Positions 9,254 to 18,283 are shown, numbered from the stretch's first letter. The stretch is DNA of 64,000 bases from CALARM01 sp964431735 (GCA_964431735.1 CAYSLJ010000012.1:1-64000); one strand, 5' to 3'. Made by a program: numbers and translations. Notes: generated from the letters alone by a model not told the origin.

Positions 9254-10293
9254 AAAGAGCACTTGTTATACTTGCTCATGGCGGTATAGGTGATGTTATC
9301 CTTGCCACTCCTGTTCTTAAATCCCTCAGAGAAGAATTATCTTTAAAATTCCTTGCTATGCTCATAAGTCCTTATGTAGCGGATATATTGAGTGAAAATC
9401 CTTATATAGATGAAATTATTCCGGATAAAGCTCCTGATAATGATAAAGAGAGGGCTCCTTTTTTTTATCTCCTTAATAAAATAAAATCTTATAATTTTGA
9501 TATTGCCATTGTGCTCTGGAGCACTGCCAGATTTGCCTGGATGGTTTACCTTTCCGGAATTCCTGTAAGAATAGGTCAGGATTTTCGCCTTCTTTACAGT
9601 TTTCTTTATACAAAAAAAGTCCGTCTCAGAACTGTGCTGGAAGACAGAGAAAGCCACTGCGTTGACTGTCTTATGGATTTTGCCAGAGAAGCAGGGGCAG
9701 GTATGATAGAGCCTGAACTGTGTCTCCCTGTAAATAAATTGTTTAGAGAAAGAATTTCCGATTTATTGGAGAGCCATGACATACAGGAAAAAGATTTGCT
9801 TGTCGGTTTTCATCCAGGAAGGGGTCTTTCACTTTCCGACTGGCCTTATGAAAATTTTGCAGCCATTGCCGATGCAGTACAGAGAGAAACAGGAGCAAAA
9901 CTGGTTATTACGGGAGGAGTGAATGAAATAGACTTTGTTTCCACCATAGAAGCTTCTATGAAAACAAAAGCTTTAAATATGGCAGGTAAATTGTCTCTTA
10001 AAGAATTGATTGCCCTTATAAAAAGGTGTAATGTGTTTATTTCTATGGACAGTGGCCCCATGCATATAGCTGCTGCCTGTAAAACTCCCACTGTAGCTAT
10101 TTTTGCTCTGAAAAGCGATTTGCCTCCCAGATGGAAACCGTATAAATGTAATCATATCATAGTAAGAAAAGATACTTCATGTAAAGAGAAATGTATAAAA
10201 GAAAAGTGCAAAAAATTTACCTGTCTGGCAGAGCTTACAGAGGAGGATATAGTTAATCCTGTGAGAATTCTTTTGAAGAAAAGTGAAGGGTGA
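9250..10293 (+). CDS. GT9-family glycosyltransferase (heptosyltransferase-like)
   Basis: A 347-residue GT-B enzyme of the LPS heptosyltransferase family. The N-terminal GGIGDVILATPVLKSLR (about 12-28) is the family opening, followed by ADILSENPYIDEII. The C-terminal half has FHPGRG, LVITGGVNEIDF and SMDSGPMHIAAA (about 264-275), the sugar-nucleotide binding region. There is a Cys-rich tail (CKEKCIKEKCKKFTC). It would transfer heptose or a related sugar to an envelope glycan at the inner membrane. The ATG overlaps the stop of the ABC exporter gene. The last residues KKSEG are encoded by the start of a GTGAAGG/GTGAAAA array. Confidence 0.88.
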   Translation: MKRALVILAHGGIGDVILATPVLKSLREELSLKFLAMLISPYVADILSENPYIDEIIPDKAPDNDKERAPFFYLLNKIKSYNFDIAIVLWSTARFAWMVYLSGIPVRIGQDFRLLYSFLYTKKVRLRTVLEDRESHCVDCLMDFAREAGAGMIEPELCLPVNKLFRERISDLLESHDIQEKDLLVGFHPGRGLSLSDWPYENFAAIADAVQRETGAKLVITGGVNEIDFVSTIEASMKTKALNMAGKLSLKELIALIKRCNVFISMDSGPMHIAAACKTPTVAIFALKSDLPPRWKPYKCNHIIVRKDTSCKEKCIKEKCKKFTCLAELTEEDIVNPVRILLKKSEG

Positions 10294-10380
10294 AAAGTGA
10301 AGAGATACCTTACCCGTCACGCGTCACGCGTTACGCGTCACGATTATAGTGAGTCGTGAAAAGATACCTTACCCGTCACA
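10281..10380. repeat. Left composite inverted repeat with heptamers
   Basis: GTGAAAA units, then GAGATACCTTACCCGTCACG, four GCGTCAC/GCGTTAC units, then CGATTATAGTGAGTCGTGA, then a second partial GATACCTTACCCGTCAC. The 10292-10359 part reappears in reverse complement at 12875-12949, beyond the two GT2 genes, with one heptamer fewer. Confidence 0.9.
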
Positions 10381-10391
10381 CTTCTTAGCTT

Positions 10392-11543
10392 ATGTATAGA
10401 GAAAATTTAGAAAAACAATATGAATTATGGCTTGTAGAAAGTGAGAAAACTCTGAATCTTCCGGAACCTTTTCTGAAGTTCGATACAGGTAATTCAGAAA
10501 TTTTTTCTATTGAAAAAATGATAGACGAAATCAGAAGAACTGCTGTAAGAAAGAGATACGGGAAAATAGTTTCTTCCGGGACGTCTATGCCGATGGTTTC
10601 TGTTATTATGCCGACATATAACAGAAAGGATTTTATAGCAGAAAGTGTACAGAGTGTTTTAAATCAGACTTTTAAAGATTTTTCAATTCTTGTTATAAAT
10701 GACGGAGGAAATATTGACGTAGAAGATATTCTGAGGAGTTTCCATGATGAGCGGATAGAATATTTCAAGATTCCTCATAAAGGACTTTCAGGTGCACTCA
10801 ATACAGGTCTGTGGGCTTCAGGAAGTAAATATATATCTTATCTTGATGATGATGATTTTTATTATCCTGACCATCTTGAAACACTGGTTACGTGTCTGGA
10901 AAAAGAGAAACTCCATGTGGCTTACAGTGATACTTATTGTGTAAGACAGGAAAAAAGAGATGGAGTATATGTTACCACGTCAAAGGAAATATATTCCAGA
11001 GATTTTGTGCCAGCAATGTTTTTAGTCAGAAATCATATTCTGGCACCTTTAGCACTGATGCACAGGAGAGATTGCCTGAAGATTACAGGTTATTTTAACG
11101 AAAAACTTCCTGTTGTTATGGACTGGGAACTATGGGCTCATATGGCACAGAAGTTTAAATTTTCTCATGTAAAGCATATTACAGGTGAATACAGGGTGAG
11201 AACCGATAAAACCAATATATCGTCCAACAGGTTGAAAATGAAGGTTTATTCTGATATGGTACGTAAATATCTTATGGATAAATATATTCTCAATAAACTT
11301 GACGATTTCATGAAACAGGAGAATTATGCTGAAACAGCAGAACTTTTACGTATATATCTCGGTGAATATCCCTGCCATGTTAAAATTCATTTTATTCAGG
11401 CCCTCTGCCATTTCAGAGCAAGTAATTTTTATTCTGCATTTAAATCCTGTAACAGAGGAGTAAATTATTTTATTCAACCTTTTCTGGATGAGATTAATTA
11501 TCTTGGCCAGGAGTTATTCGGTTATTTCAGGAGGAGGACGTAA
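10392..11543 (+). CDS. GT2-family glycosyltransferase with C-terminal helical extension
   Basis: A 383-residue protein. After about 65 residues of unassigned N-terminus comes a GT-A domain opening VSVIMPTYNRKDF (about 69-81), SVQSVLNQTFKDF, then the nucleotide/metal-binding acidic cluster YLDDDDFYYPDHL near 150. Later residues include MDWELWAHM. The last 80 residues look like a short helical repeat region. The donor sugar is unknown. No Shine-Dalgarno site is visible: the repeat block ends within 12 bases of the ATG. Together with the next gene it is enclosed by inverted repeats. Likely adds sugars to a surface glycan or protein. Confidence 0.85.
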   Translation: MYRENLEKQYELWLVESEKTLNLPEPFLKFDTGNSEIFSIEKMIDEIRRTAVRKRYGKIVSSGTSMPMVSVIMPTYNRKDFIAESVQSVLNQTFKDFSILVINDGGNIDVEDILRSFHDERIEYFKIPHKGLSGALNTGLWASGSKYISYLDDDDFYYPDHLETLVTCLEKEKLHVAYSDTYCVRQEKRDGVYVTTSKEIYSRDFVPAMFLVRNHILAPLALMHRRDCLKITGYFNEKLPVVMDWELWAHMAQKFKFSHVKHITGEYRVRTDKTNISSNRLKMKVYSDMVRKYLMDKYILNKLDDFMKQENYAETAELLRIYLGEYPCHVKIHFIQALCHFRASNFYSAFKSCNRGVNYFIQPFLDEINYLGQELFGYFRRRT

Positions 11544-11545
11544 TT

Positions 11546-12787
11546 TTGTGTGACCATCCTCTGGTATCAATAATAGTAATCAATTACAATGGTGTTTCTT
11601 TACTTAAAGATTGTTTTGCATCCCTCAAAAAATTGACCTATCCTTCAGAGTCTATTGAATTTATTATGGTAGATAACGGTTCCTCTGATAGATCTGTTCT
11701 TTTTATGAGAGAAAATTTTATTGATGTTAAAATAATAGAGAATAAAAAGAATCTTGGTTTTGCAGAACCAAATAATATGGCTGCTGCAATGGCGAAAGGA
11801 GAATATCTGGCTTTTTTAAATAATGATATGAAAGTAAGGCCTGACTGGCTCTTGAAACTGATTGAGGCTATAAAAAATTCTCCTGATGATGTTATATGTG
11901 TGGGCTCTAAAATTTTAAACTGGCATGGGGAAAAAGTTCAGTTCGGAGGAGGGGGGCTTGCTTTTGACGGCTGTGGTTTTGAAGTATCTTCTTTACCTGC
12001 TTCTGAAGAACCATATCCTCCTGTGCTATTTGCCTGTGGCGGAGCTATGTTAATAAAAAGAGATATTTTTATTAAACTGGGAGGTTTTGATCCGAAATAT
12101 TTTGCTTATTTTGAAGATGTTGATCTGGGATGGCGTTTATGGATTACAGGTTATAGAGTTTTACTCGTTCCGGATTCAATTGTTTATCATCATCATCAAA
12201 AAACAGGGAGTGCCATATTTTCACTGGAACAGAAGATTTTTCTCGGTGAAAGAAATTGTTTTTACAGTATGATAAAAAATTATGAAGATAAATATCTGGC
12301 TAAACTGCTTCCTGCAGTACTCCTGTTGAGGATAAAAAAGATGCTTATCCATTCAAAACTGGACAGAAGCGACTGGATTGCAGGTAAAGATTTTATATAT
12401 AAGAAAAGTTCCGGGTTTTATGACATTATCAAAGATTTTATACTGAATATAAAACATGAAGGTTTCTCATATATATTAAGGAGAAAATATAATATTCTTC
12501 CTTACTGGTTGGAACGGCTTATTACAAGACACTATGTTCTTACTACCAGGCCCTCTATGGGGCCTTTTATTGCTCTTGAAGATCTGATGGAAGATCTGGA
12601 TTATTTATTTGAAAAGAGGGAATTTATTCAATCACAGAGGAAAAGAAGTGACAGAGAGATTTTTAACCTCTTTCTCGATCCTTTTAACTGTCAGTATGAT
12701 GAAGAAGAATATGTAAAGGTAAGGAATAGTATTATAAAAAATTTGAAACTTTCTGAGATGTTTTTGTCAGAAGACGATGAGCGGTGA
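11546..12787 (+). CDS. GT2-family glycosyltransferase (rhamnosyltransferase-like)
   Basis: A 413-residue GT-A enzyme. The N-terminus has VSIIVINYNG and LVDNGSSDRS-like residues, the donor-site acidic motif FLNNDMKV near 92, and the acceptor-side motif DPKYFAYFEDVDLGWRLW near 182, typical of WcaA/rhamnosyltransferase-type enzymes. The C-terminal 150 residues are helical and unassigned. A strong AGGAGGAGG site 8 bases upstream supports a TTG start at 11546. No ATG or GTG is available in frame near it. It lies 2 bases after the preceding gene, so both are co-transcribed. Confidence 0.87.
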   Translation: MCDHPLVSIIVINYNGVSLLKDCFASLKKLTYPSESIEFIMVDNGSSDRSVLFMRENFIDVKIIENKKNLGFAEPNNMAAAMAKGEYLAFLNNDMKVRPDWLLKLIEAIKNSPDDVICVGSKILNWHGEKVQFGGGGLAFDGCGFEVSSLPASEEPYPPVLFACGGAMLIKRDIFIKLGGFDPKYFAYFEDVDLGWRLWITGYRVLLVPDSIVYHHHQKTGSAIFSLEQKIFLGERNCFYSMIKNYEDKYLAKLLPAVLLLRIKKMLIHSKLDRSDWIAGKDFIYKKSSGFYDIIKDFILNIKHEGFSYILRRKYNILPYWLERLITRHYVLTTRPSMGPFIALEDLMEDLDYLFEKREFIQSQRKRSDREIFNLFLDPFNCQYDEEEYVKVRNSIIKNLKLSEMFLSEDDER

Positions 12788-12789
12788 TT

Positions 12790-12823
12790 GGTAACGTGAC
12801 GCGTAACGCGTGACGCGTGACGG
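12790..12823. repeat. GTGACGC/GTAACGC heptamer array
   Basis: About four heptamers right after the GT2 gene, mixing GTAACGC and GTGACGC. The only open frame across it encodes RHALRVT repeats, which is an artefact of the 7-bp period. Confidence 0.9.
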
Positions 12824-12867
12824 GTGGTTCGTCATGTGTGATTTCACCGGTACCGGCCACAGAGGCT

Positions 12868-12957
12868 CGTACCTTCTCACGACTCACTATAATCGTAACG
12901 CGTAACGCGTGACGGGTAAGGTATCTCTTCACTTTTCACTTTTCACTTTTCACTTTT
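12868..12957. repeat. Right composite inverted repeat with heptamers
   Basis: Reverse complement of the block at 10292-10359: TCACGACTCACTATAATCG, GTAACGC/GTGACGC units, then GGGTAAGGTATCTCTTCAC and several TTTTCAC units. Together the two copies bracket the GT2 pair. Confidence 0.9.
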
Positions 12958-13012
12958 AATTCACTTGCCAAAATCCGATATTTCATTTATAATTTTATAG
13001 TTAACTGAATCC

Positions 13013-13043
13013 TCGCGTTACGCGTCACGCGTCACGTGTCACG
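13013..13043. repeat. GCGTCAC heptamer array upstream of the JAMM gene
   Basis: Four units of GCGTTAC/GCGTCAC with one GTGTCAC variant, ending about 18 bases before the start codon of the next gene. Confidence 0.9.
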
Positions 13044-13061
13044 AACATACAGGGGTAATAT

Positions 13062-15164
13062 ATGTTAGGTTTTAGAAAAGCTAAAAAAGATATATCCAGT
13101 AATGTTGAAACAGTATCCAGATCTGAAAAAAAATACAGTACCTCCACTGATTATTCAAGAGACAGGTCGAAAGACCTCATAGTGAAATCAAAGGAAATGC
13201 TTCTTGACTCTCCTGATTTTTTCTGTGAACTCAGGGGAGAGCAACCGGATGAATATGAATATAAAATATTTATTATTGAACATGCCCTGAAAACAATATG
13301 GAAACATGCCAAAGAAGGTATGCCACAGGGTGTGGGAGGCATTCTCCTGGGAGGACTTTACAGAGATCCTGAGAAAAACGAAGAATATGTGGAAATACAC
13401 AATGCTTTTCCCTCTGCCTCTTCTTTTAACGAAGAAATGAGCCTTCGCGTTGTAAATAGAGTAATTGCAGATATGGAACAGGTATCTATTAAAACATATC
13501 CCAATCAAATTGTAATCGGCTGGTACCATACCCATCCCGATAAGGGCATATTCTTTTCTGAAAATGATGAATTAATACATGAAACATTTTATCGTGAAAG
13601 TGCCAATGTAGCTCTTATACTCGATCCTGTGATGGAAATAGATCCTCTGAGAGAAACCTATAAAAATATAGCTTTTTTTTACTGGAAAGATAAGTCTATA
13701 GAAAAGAGTTCCGGATATTATGCTTATAAACCGAGACAGCTTGCAGAAAGTATTTCACCTACAGATAAATTGCGAGAAAAATATCATAGAAGACTTGCTT
13801 CAATAAGAAGTGCCAGAGAACAGCTGCCTCCTACGGAAGTTGATATAGAGGAAGAAGAAAATCAATACGGTGATTTTATGCCTCAAACAGAAGAAGATGA
13901 TATATTATTTAATGCTGTTCGAAGATACGAAAGGCCTGAAATTCCCCCGTCCGAAGCATTTTACACGGAAGGAACTGCAGGTGATGTAAGAAACTTTTCA
14001 GATAACAGAAATTATGGGCCTTCAGAAGAAATGTCTCCGGCAGTATCTGAAGAACGTGGAAGTTCTTCTCTTTTAAAAGGTATCAGAGCCAGACCCGGTA
14101 ATAAAATGTCTAATATTCAGTCAGTGCCTAAAAAAAGAGGGCTTCGTGTTTCTCCGAGAAGCGAAATTCCTCCAGGAGGAAGTGAACATGTACCATCATC
14201 GGCACGGGATACGATAAGTCCTCCCGGTATTCCATATAGAGCCGGTTCATTACCTTATGATATGAGATTTAATGAAGCTGAACCTTATTCTCTCAGTAGT
14301 CTTCCGGAAAATCGCCGTATAGAACAGGGAACTTCAGTCTCAAGGAATTATGGACGGGGAATTGTCAGAAAATCCCCTGATAGAAGACAGGATTTATCCG
14401 AAGCATTTCGTGGAAGTATGAGAGATTTTACCTCTCAGACATCAGATAATTCAGACGACTATTCATCAGGAGATTATTTGTCTGAAGACAGGAGAAAAAA
14501 ATCTTCCTCTGATGAAGCAGATGATTCTTTATATATAGAATTTGATTCTTCCGAAGAAGATGTTATGCTTGATGACGAAGAACATGAAGCTCCGTCTCCT
14601 TATGAAAGAGCGGAACCGATTCGGGAAATACCGGCACTTTTAAGAAAAGAAAGTCCTTCTTTTTCTTCTTCCAGGAGAGAAGAAGAGAAGAGAAAAAGAC
14701 CACCTTCTTTTGTAAAAACTCCCCGTTCTGATGGTTCCAGAAGGGTCTCTCCTGTGTCGCCCCGTTCTGATGGTTCCAGAAGGGTCACTCCTGTGTCGCC
14801 CCGTTCTGATGGTTCCAGAAGGGTCGCTCCTGTGCAGCCGGGGCCGGTAGTAACAAAAAATGACATAGAAAAAGAATATATTGCAAAAAACTATTCAAAG
14901 ATGTCTTCTGAATCCGGTAATTTTATAAGTCATACAGAAGGTTTTTCCGGCAGAGAACACGATCCTGAATATGATTCTTTTTATAATGATACTATACAGA
15001 TACTTGGCGGGAGAAACTGGAGGATGGAACAGAAGCAGGTCATTCGTGATCCTGATGAAGCGTCATACCCGGTAAGAAGGACAAAGAGCGGTCTTCTGAA
15101 AGCTCATAAATATAAATATTACGGCAATGAAGAAATGCCTGAAGAAGAAAGGATTGAGGAGTAA
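13062..15164 (+). CDS. JAMM/MPN-domain protein with long disordered tail
   Basis: A 700-residue protein. Residues 65-235 form a JAB1/MPN-like metalloprotease domain with the zinc motif HTHPDKGIFFSEND: His156, His158, Ser166 and Asp169, matching HxHx7SxxD. Family members remove ubiquitin-like tags or cut C-terminal tails. The glutamate usually found just before the GG-LLG strand is not at its expected place (QGVGGILLG), so activity is uncertain. Residues 240-700 are charged, Ser/Arg/Glu/Pro-rich and probably disordered, including three 13-residue repeats (PRSDGSRRVSPVS) at about 554-592. No ubiquitin-like or E1/E2 gene is adjacent. The substrate is unknown. Confidence 0.75.
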   Translation: MLGFRKAKKDISSNVETVSRSEKKYSTSTDYSRDRSKDLIVKSKEMLLDSPDFFCELRGEQPDEYEYKIFIIEHALKTIWKHAKEGMPQGVGGILLGGLYRDPEKNEEYVEIHNAFPSASSFNEEMSLRVVNRVIADMEQVSIKTYPNQIVIGWYHTHPDKGIFFSENDELIHETFYRESANVALILDPVMEIDPLRETYKNIAFFYWKDKSIEKSSGYYAYKPRQLAESISPTDKLREKYHRRLASIRSAREQLPPTEVDIEEEENQYGDFMPQTEEDDILFNAVRRYERPEIPPSEAFYTEGTAGDVRNFSDNRNYGPSEEMSPAVSEERGSSSLLKGIRARPGNKMSNIQSVPKKRGLRVSPRSEIPPGGSEHVPSSARDTISPPGIPYRAGSLPYDMRFNEAEPYSLSSLPENRRIEQGTSVSRNYGRGIVRKSPDRRQDLSEAFRGSMRDFTSQTSDNSDDYSSGDYLSEDRRKKSSSDEADDSLYIEFDSSEEDVMLDDEEHEAPSPYERAEPIREIPALLRKESPSFSSSRREEEKRKRPPSFVKTPRSDGSRRVSPVSPRSDGSRRVTPVSPRSDGSRRVAPVQPGPVVTKNDIEKEYIAKNYSKMSSESGNFISHTEGFSGREHDPEYDSFYNDTIQILGGRNWRMEQKQVIRDPDEASYPVRRTKSGLLKAHKYKYYGNEEMPEEERIEE
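14721..14837 (+). repeat. In-frame 39-bp minisatellite, three copies
   Basis: Three tandem 39-bp units at 14721, 14760 and 14799, nearly identical, each encoding 13 residues starting PRSDGSRRV. The first two differ by very few bases, so expansion or contraction is probably recent. Confidence 0.95.
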
Positions 15165-15258
15165 TAGTAGTGAATAGTGAGTGAAATTAGCTCTAAAACA
15201 CTGCTCGGTGACTGTAAGAAAATAACTCTGGCAAATTATGGCTGTTGTCCTCCCGTCA
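15164..15258. repeat. GTGAATA heptamers plus dispersed repeat
   Basis: GTAGTGAATAGTGAGTGA directly after the JAMM gene stop. Then from 15216 a block AGAAAATAACTCTGGCAAAT with a GTTGTCCTCCCGTCACG end, matching the block at 48115-48160 next to another heptamer array. Confidence 0.7.
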
Positions 15259-15308
15259 CGATTGTAAATATTATATGGTTATTTTTTTACAATCCCTAAT
15301 CAGAACAT

Positions 15309-15806
15309 ATGCTTTCTATTTTAAAAAATAAGCTTTTTTCTCTCTCAGATTTACTTCCTGTTGTTCAGAGCAGAAAAGGCAGAGGAGAAAAACTTGTATT
15401 TACCAATGGTTGTTTTGATCTTATTCATGTAGGTCATTTGAGATATCTGGAAAAAGCTCGATGTATGGGAGATTTCCTTGTTATAGGTTTGAACAGTGAT
15501 GAGTCTGTCCGTAATCTGAAGGGAGAGGGGAGACCTTTTGTTACAGATATGGAAAGAGCAGAAGTTCTTTCTGCTCTGGTATTTGTAGATTATATTCTTA
15601 TATTTTCCGAAGCAAGACCTGACAGATTGATCGAACATTTGATGCCGGATATTCATGTTAAAGGCGGAGATTATAAAGAAAAAGAACTGCCTGAAAGAAC
15701 TATTGTGGAAAGTTACGGAGGTAAAGTGGTTATAGTGGAGCTTGTACCGGGCAAATCAACTACCTTTATGGCAGAAGAGATTTCTCGAAAATTTAATTTT
15801 AGCTAA
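15309..15806 (+). CDS. rfaE2: D-glycero-beta-D-manno-heptose 1-phosphate adenylyltransferase
   Basis: A 165-residue stand-alone nucleotidyltransferase corresponding to the C-terminal domain of HldE/RfaE. It activates heptose 1-phosphate with ATP to give ADP-heptose, the donor for heptosyltransferases. The motif TNGCFDLIHVGHLRYLEKA (about 29-47) holds the HxGH nucleotide-binding site. ERAEVLSALVFVDYILIF, HVKGGDY and ERTIVESYGG are further family signatures, as is KSTTFMAEEI at the end. It fits with the GT9 enzyme 5 kb upstream. No kinase or epimerase domain is present here. Cytoplasmic. Confidence 0.9.
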   Translation: MLSILKNKLFSLSDLLPVVQSRKGRGEKLVFTNGCFDLIHVGHLRYLEKARCMGDFLVIGLNSDESVRNLKGEGRPFVTDMERAEVLSALVFVDYILIFSEARPDRLIEHLMPDIHVKGGDYKEKELPERTIVESYGGKVVIVELVPGKSTTFMAEEISRKFNFS

Positions 15807-15940
15807 AAAAGGCAAATAGTTTTTCTTCGTAGGAGTCTGTCAGGCAGAAGCTGATAAAATGGATAAAAATTTATCTGGAGTGGTAATAAGTAAAGTCTGC
15901 TGATAATAGCAGAAGACGTACAAAATAAGGAGTTGTTAAA

Positions 15941-16417
15941 ATGGATATAGGTAAAACAGGAGTCAATATAAATTTTCAGGCAGCAAAAAAACTTGTTGCA
16001 GAATTTCAGGGAGTAAGCGAAAAAATCCAGCCTTTTGATATTGACGATAAAGTGGATTTAAACAGTGCAAGAGGTGTTGTGGAATTGAATTTTTCCGATC
16101 TGGGGGGAACGGAAAAAATGAAAAAGTATACGGGAAAAGTGCAGTTTGATCCTGCAACAAAAAATACTGACGACATGTTTATAACCGTTAACTATGATAA
16201 ACCTGACGGAGTGGGTGTAAATTACAGTTATAAAGATAATAAAGAAGAAGGAATATTGAGTTACAGAAAAGATGATATGTACCAGGAATTTCCATGTTAC
16301 AGGGATATTGAAGAGGCCAGAATCGATAAGAAAACCGGCGACGTAATTTCTTATGAAAGATATGAAGAAAGAGACGGATTCCTCATGCCTGATACAGGCG
16401 GATCCGATGTGTTTTAG
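15941..16417 (+). CDS. Hypothetical protein upstream of iorA
   Basis: A 158-residue soluble acidic protein that I do not recognise. It has no signal peptide or membrane segment. The composition is Asp/Lys/Tyr-rich, with beta-type segments such as KYTGKVQFDP and NMFITVNYDK-like stretches, which may suggest a small beta-barrel. A good AAGGAG site precedes the ATG. Its stop lies only 3 bases before the iorA start, so it is co-transcribed and probably co-translated with the oxidoreductase. No function is proposed. Confidence 0.7.
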   Translation: MDIGKTGVNINFQAAKKLVAEFQGVSEKIQPFDIDDKVDLNSARGVVELNFSDLGGTEKMKKYTGKVQFDPATKNTDDMFITVNYDKPDGVGVNYSYKDNKEEGILSYRKDDMYQEFPCYRDIEEARIDKKTGDVISYERYEERDGFLMPDTGGSDVF

Positions 16418-16420
16418 CAT

Positions 16421-18283
16421 ATGTCAGAACAGGAAATTTTACTGGGAAACGGAGCAATAGCAAGAGGCCTTATAGAAAATGGCTGTCATATGGTTTATTC
16501 TTATCCCGGCACACCGAGTTCCGAAATACTTCCTGAAGTAGTAAGATATAAGAAAACGTTCGGTTTAAAGACTTATATTGAATGGTCTGTAAATGAAAAG
16601 GTTGCTTTTGATAATGCCTATGCGGCAAGTCTTACAGGGAAACGTTCCTGTGTGATTATGAAGCAGGTAGGACTAAATGTGGCTTCCGACTCTCTTATGA
16701 GTTCTGCCTATACAGGTGTTAAAGGTGGTATGATTATAGTGTCCTGTGACGATCCGGGCCCCCATTCGTCTCAGACAGAGCAGGATAGCCGATTTTTTGC
16801 CATGTTTGCCCATGTTCCTGTTTTTGACCCTTCAGACCCGCAGGAAGCACACGGTGTGATAGAAAAAGCTTTCGCTGTGTCGGAAAAATATGAAATACCT
16901 GTTATAGTCCGTTCCACTACAAGGGTCTGTCATGGTCTGGCCGGTGTTAAAACCGGCTCTGTAAAGCATGTCGAAAGAAAAGCTTCTTTCAAAAAAGATC
17001 CTTCCCGATGGGCTGCCACTCCTGTGTACAGATATAAGCTCCACAGGGAATTGAATGAAAAACTCGTACATATCTCCGAAGAAATTTCACAGGATAAAGA
17101 TTTAACTTCTGTTAGTCTGGAAGGAGATTCTTTTGAACTCGGTATAATATCTTCAGGAGTTTCCTGCTCCATATTAAAAGATATTTTACGGGAACTGTCT
17201 TTAGACACTGTTATACCGGTACTCAAACTCTGTGTACCCTATCCCTTCCCGGCAGGAATTGTCTCGGATTTCTGTGCCAGATGTAAAAAGGTTTTTATAA
17301 TAGAAGATACAGAACCTGTTATAGAGATGCAGATAAATACAAGGGAAAAAATTCTCGGCCGTTCTACAGGTCATATACCGGGAGAAGGTGAACTCACGCC
17401 GGAGATTATATATGCTTCTATAAAATCTGTCTGGAATAAAGACCTGGAAGATGATACCGGGTTCATTGCTTCTGTTAAATCTTCTATGGAATCTATGAAA
17501 TTACCGGTTCATATACCGACTCTCTGCCCGGGCTGCGGCCACAGAGCAGCTTTTTTTGCCATAAAGAAAGCATTCCCTGAAGCCATATATACAGGTGATA
17601 TTGGCTGTTATACCCTTGGTATAAACCTTGGTGCAGTAGATACTGTACTGGATATGGGAGCATCAATTACTATGGCAACCGGCTTCTATCAGGCCTATCA
17701 TCAGGATGAAATTAAAAAACCTGTTATTGCTACCATAGGAGATTCTACATTTTACCATTCAGGAACAGCCGGTTTATTGAACGGTGTTTACAATAAAGCA
17801 AAATTTATTCTTGTCATACTGGATAACAGTATAACTGCCATGACAGGTATGCAGCCTACAGCAGGAACAGGAGAACTGTCTGACGGAACAGAAGGAAATA
17901 AAGTTCCTCTGATTGACCTTGTAAAGGGATGTGGCGTAACATATATAAAGGAACTGGATCCCTATGAACTTTCGAGTTTTATTCCCGCCCTGAAAGAGGC
18001 CGGAGAATATACCATGAAAGAAAACGGAGGAATTGCTGTTATAATAGCAAAACACCCCTGTATTCTCCATACTAAAAAGAAGAGAAAACCGTCAGGGAAA
18101 AAGGTTTATATAAATGATACCTGCACCGGATGCAAATACTGCATCAGATCCTTCGAATGTCCCGCCCTTGTATTCAATGAAGGCAGGGTTGATATAAACA
18201 GAAAAATTTGTATAGATTGCGGTGTCTGTGCAGATATGAATGTATGTCCTTTCGGAGCTATTTCGGTGAGTCGTGAGTCGTGA
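16421..18283 (+). CDS. iorA: Indolepyruvate:ferredoxin oxidoreductase, alpha subunit
   Basis: A 620-residue thiamine-diphosphate enzyme that oxidatively decarboxylates aryl pyruvates to aryl-acetyl-CoA and reduces ferredoxin, in amino-acid fermentation. The N-terminus MSEQEILLGNGAIARGLIENG with YSYPGTPSSEI is the pyrimidine-binding domain. CPGCGHRAAF, GDIGCYTLG and GDSTFYHSG with NSITAMTG form the ThDP-binding domain. The C-terminal 57 residues carry two ferredoxin-type clusters (CTGCKYC, CIDCGVC). The final residues SVSRES and the stop codon are encoded by GTGAGTC heptamers, so the tandem repeat overlaps the end of the gene. iorB follows after the array. Cytoplasmic. Confidence 0.95.
   Translation: MSEQEILLGNGAIARGLIENGCHMVYSYPGTPSSEILPEVVRYKKTFGLKTYIEWSVNEKVAFDNAYAASLTGKRSCVIMKQVGLNVASDSLMSSAYTGVKGGMIIVSCDDPGPHSSQTEQDSRFFAMFAHVPVFDPSDPQEAHGVIEKAFAVSEKYEIPVIVRSTTRVCHGLAGVKTGSVKHVERKASFKKDPSRWAATPVYRYKLHRELNEKLVHISEEISQDKDLTSVSLEGDSFELGIISSGVSCSILKDILRELSLDTVIPVLKLCVPYPFPAGIVSDFCARCKKVFIIEDTEPVIEMQINTREKILGRSTGHIPGEGELTPEIIYASIKSVWNKDLEDDTGFIASVKSSMESMKLPVHIPTLCPGCGHRAAFFAIKKAFPEAIYTGDIGCYTLGINLGAVDTVLDMGASITMATGFYQAYHQDEIKKPVIATIGDSTFYHSGTAGLLNGVYNKAKFILVILDNSITAMTGMQPTAGTGELSDGTEGNKVPLIDLVKGCGVTYIKELDPYELSSFIPALKEAGEYTMKENGGIAVIIAKHPCILHTKKKRKPSGKKVYINDTCTGCKYCIRSFECPALVFNEGRVDINRKICIDCGVCADMNVCPFGAISVSRES

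Noticed and set aside
9343..9657. Minus-strand frame inside the GT9 gene
   Set aside because: Shadow of a well-supported glycosyltransferase; no signal of its own.
12732..12932. Reading frame with RHALRVT motifs on the minus strand (similar ones at 50267, 55229 and elsewhere)
   Set aside because: A 7-bp repeat read in triplets gives a 7-residue period with no stops, so arrays create spurious frames. No ribosome site or homologous domain.
14600..14866. Minus-strand frame over the 39-bp repeats
   Set aside because: It is the antisense of the JAMM tail; repetitive composition keeps it open. The plus-strand frame continues the JAMM protein.
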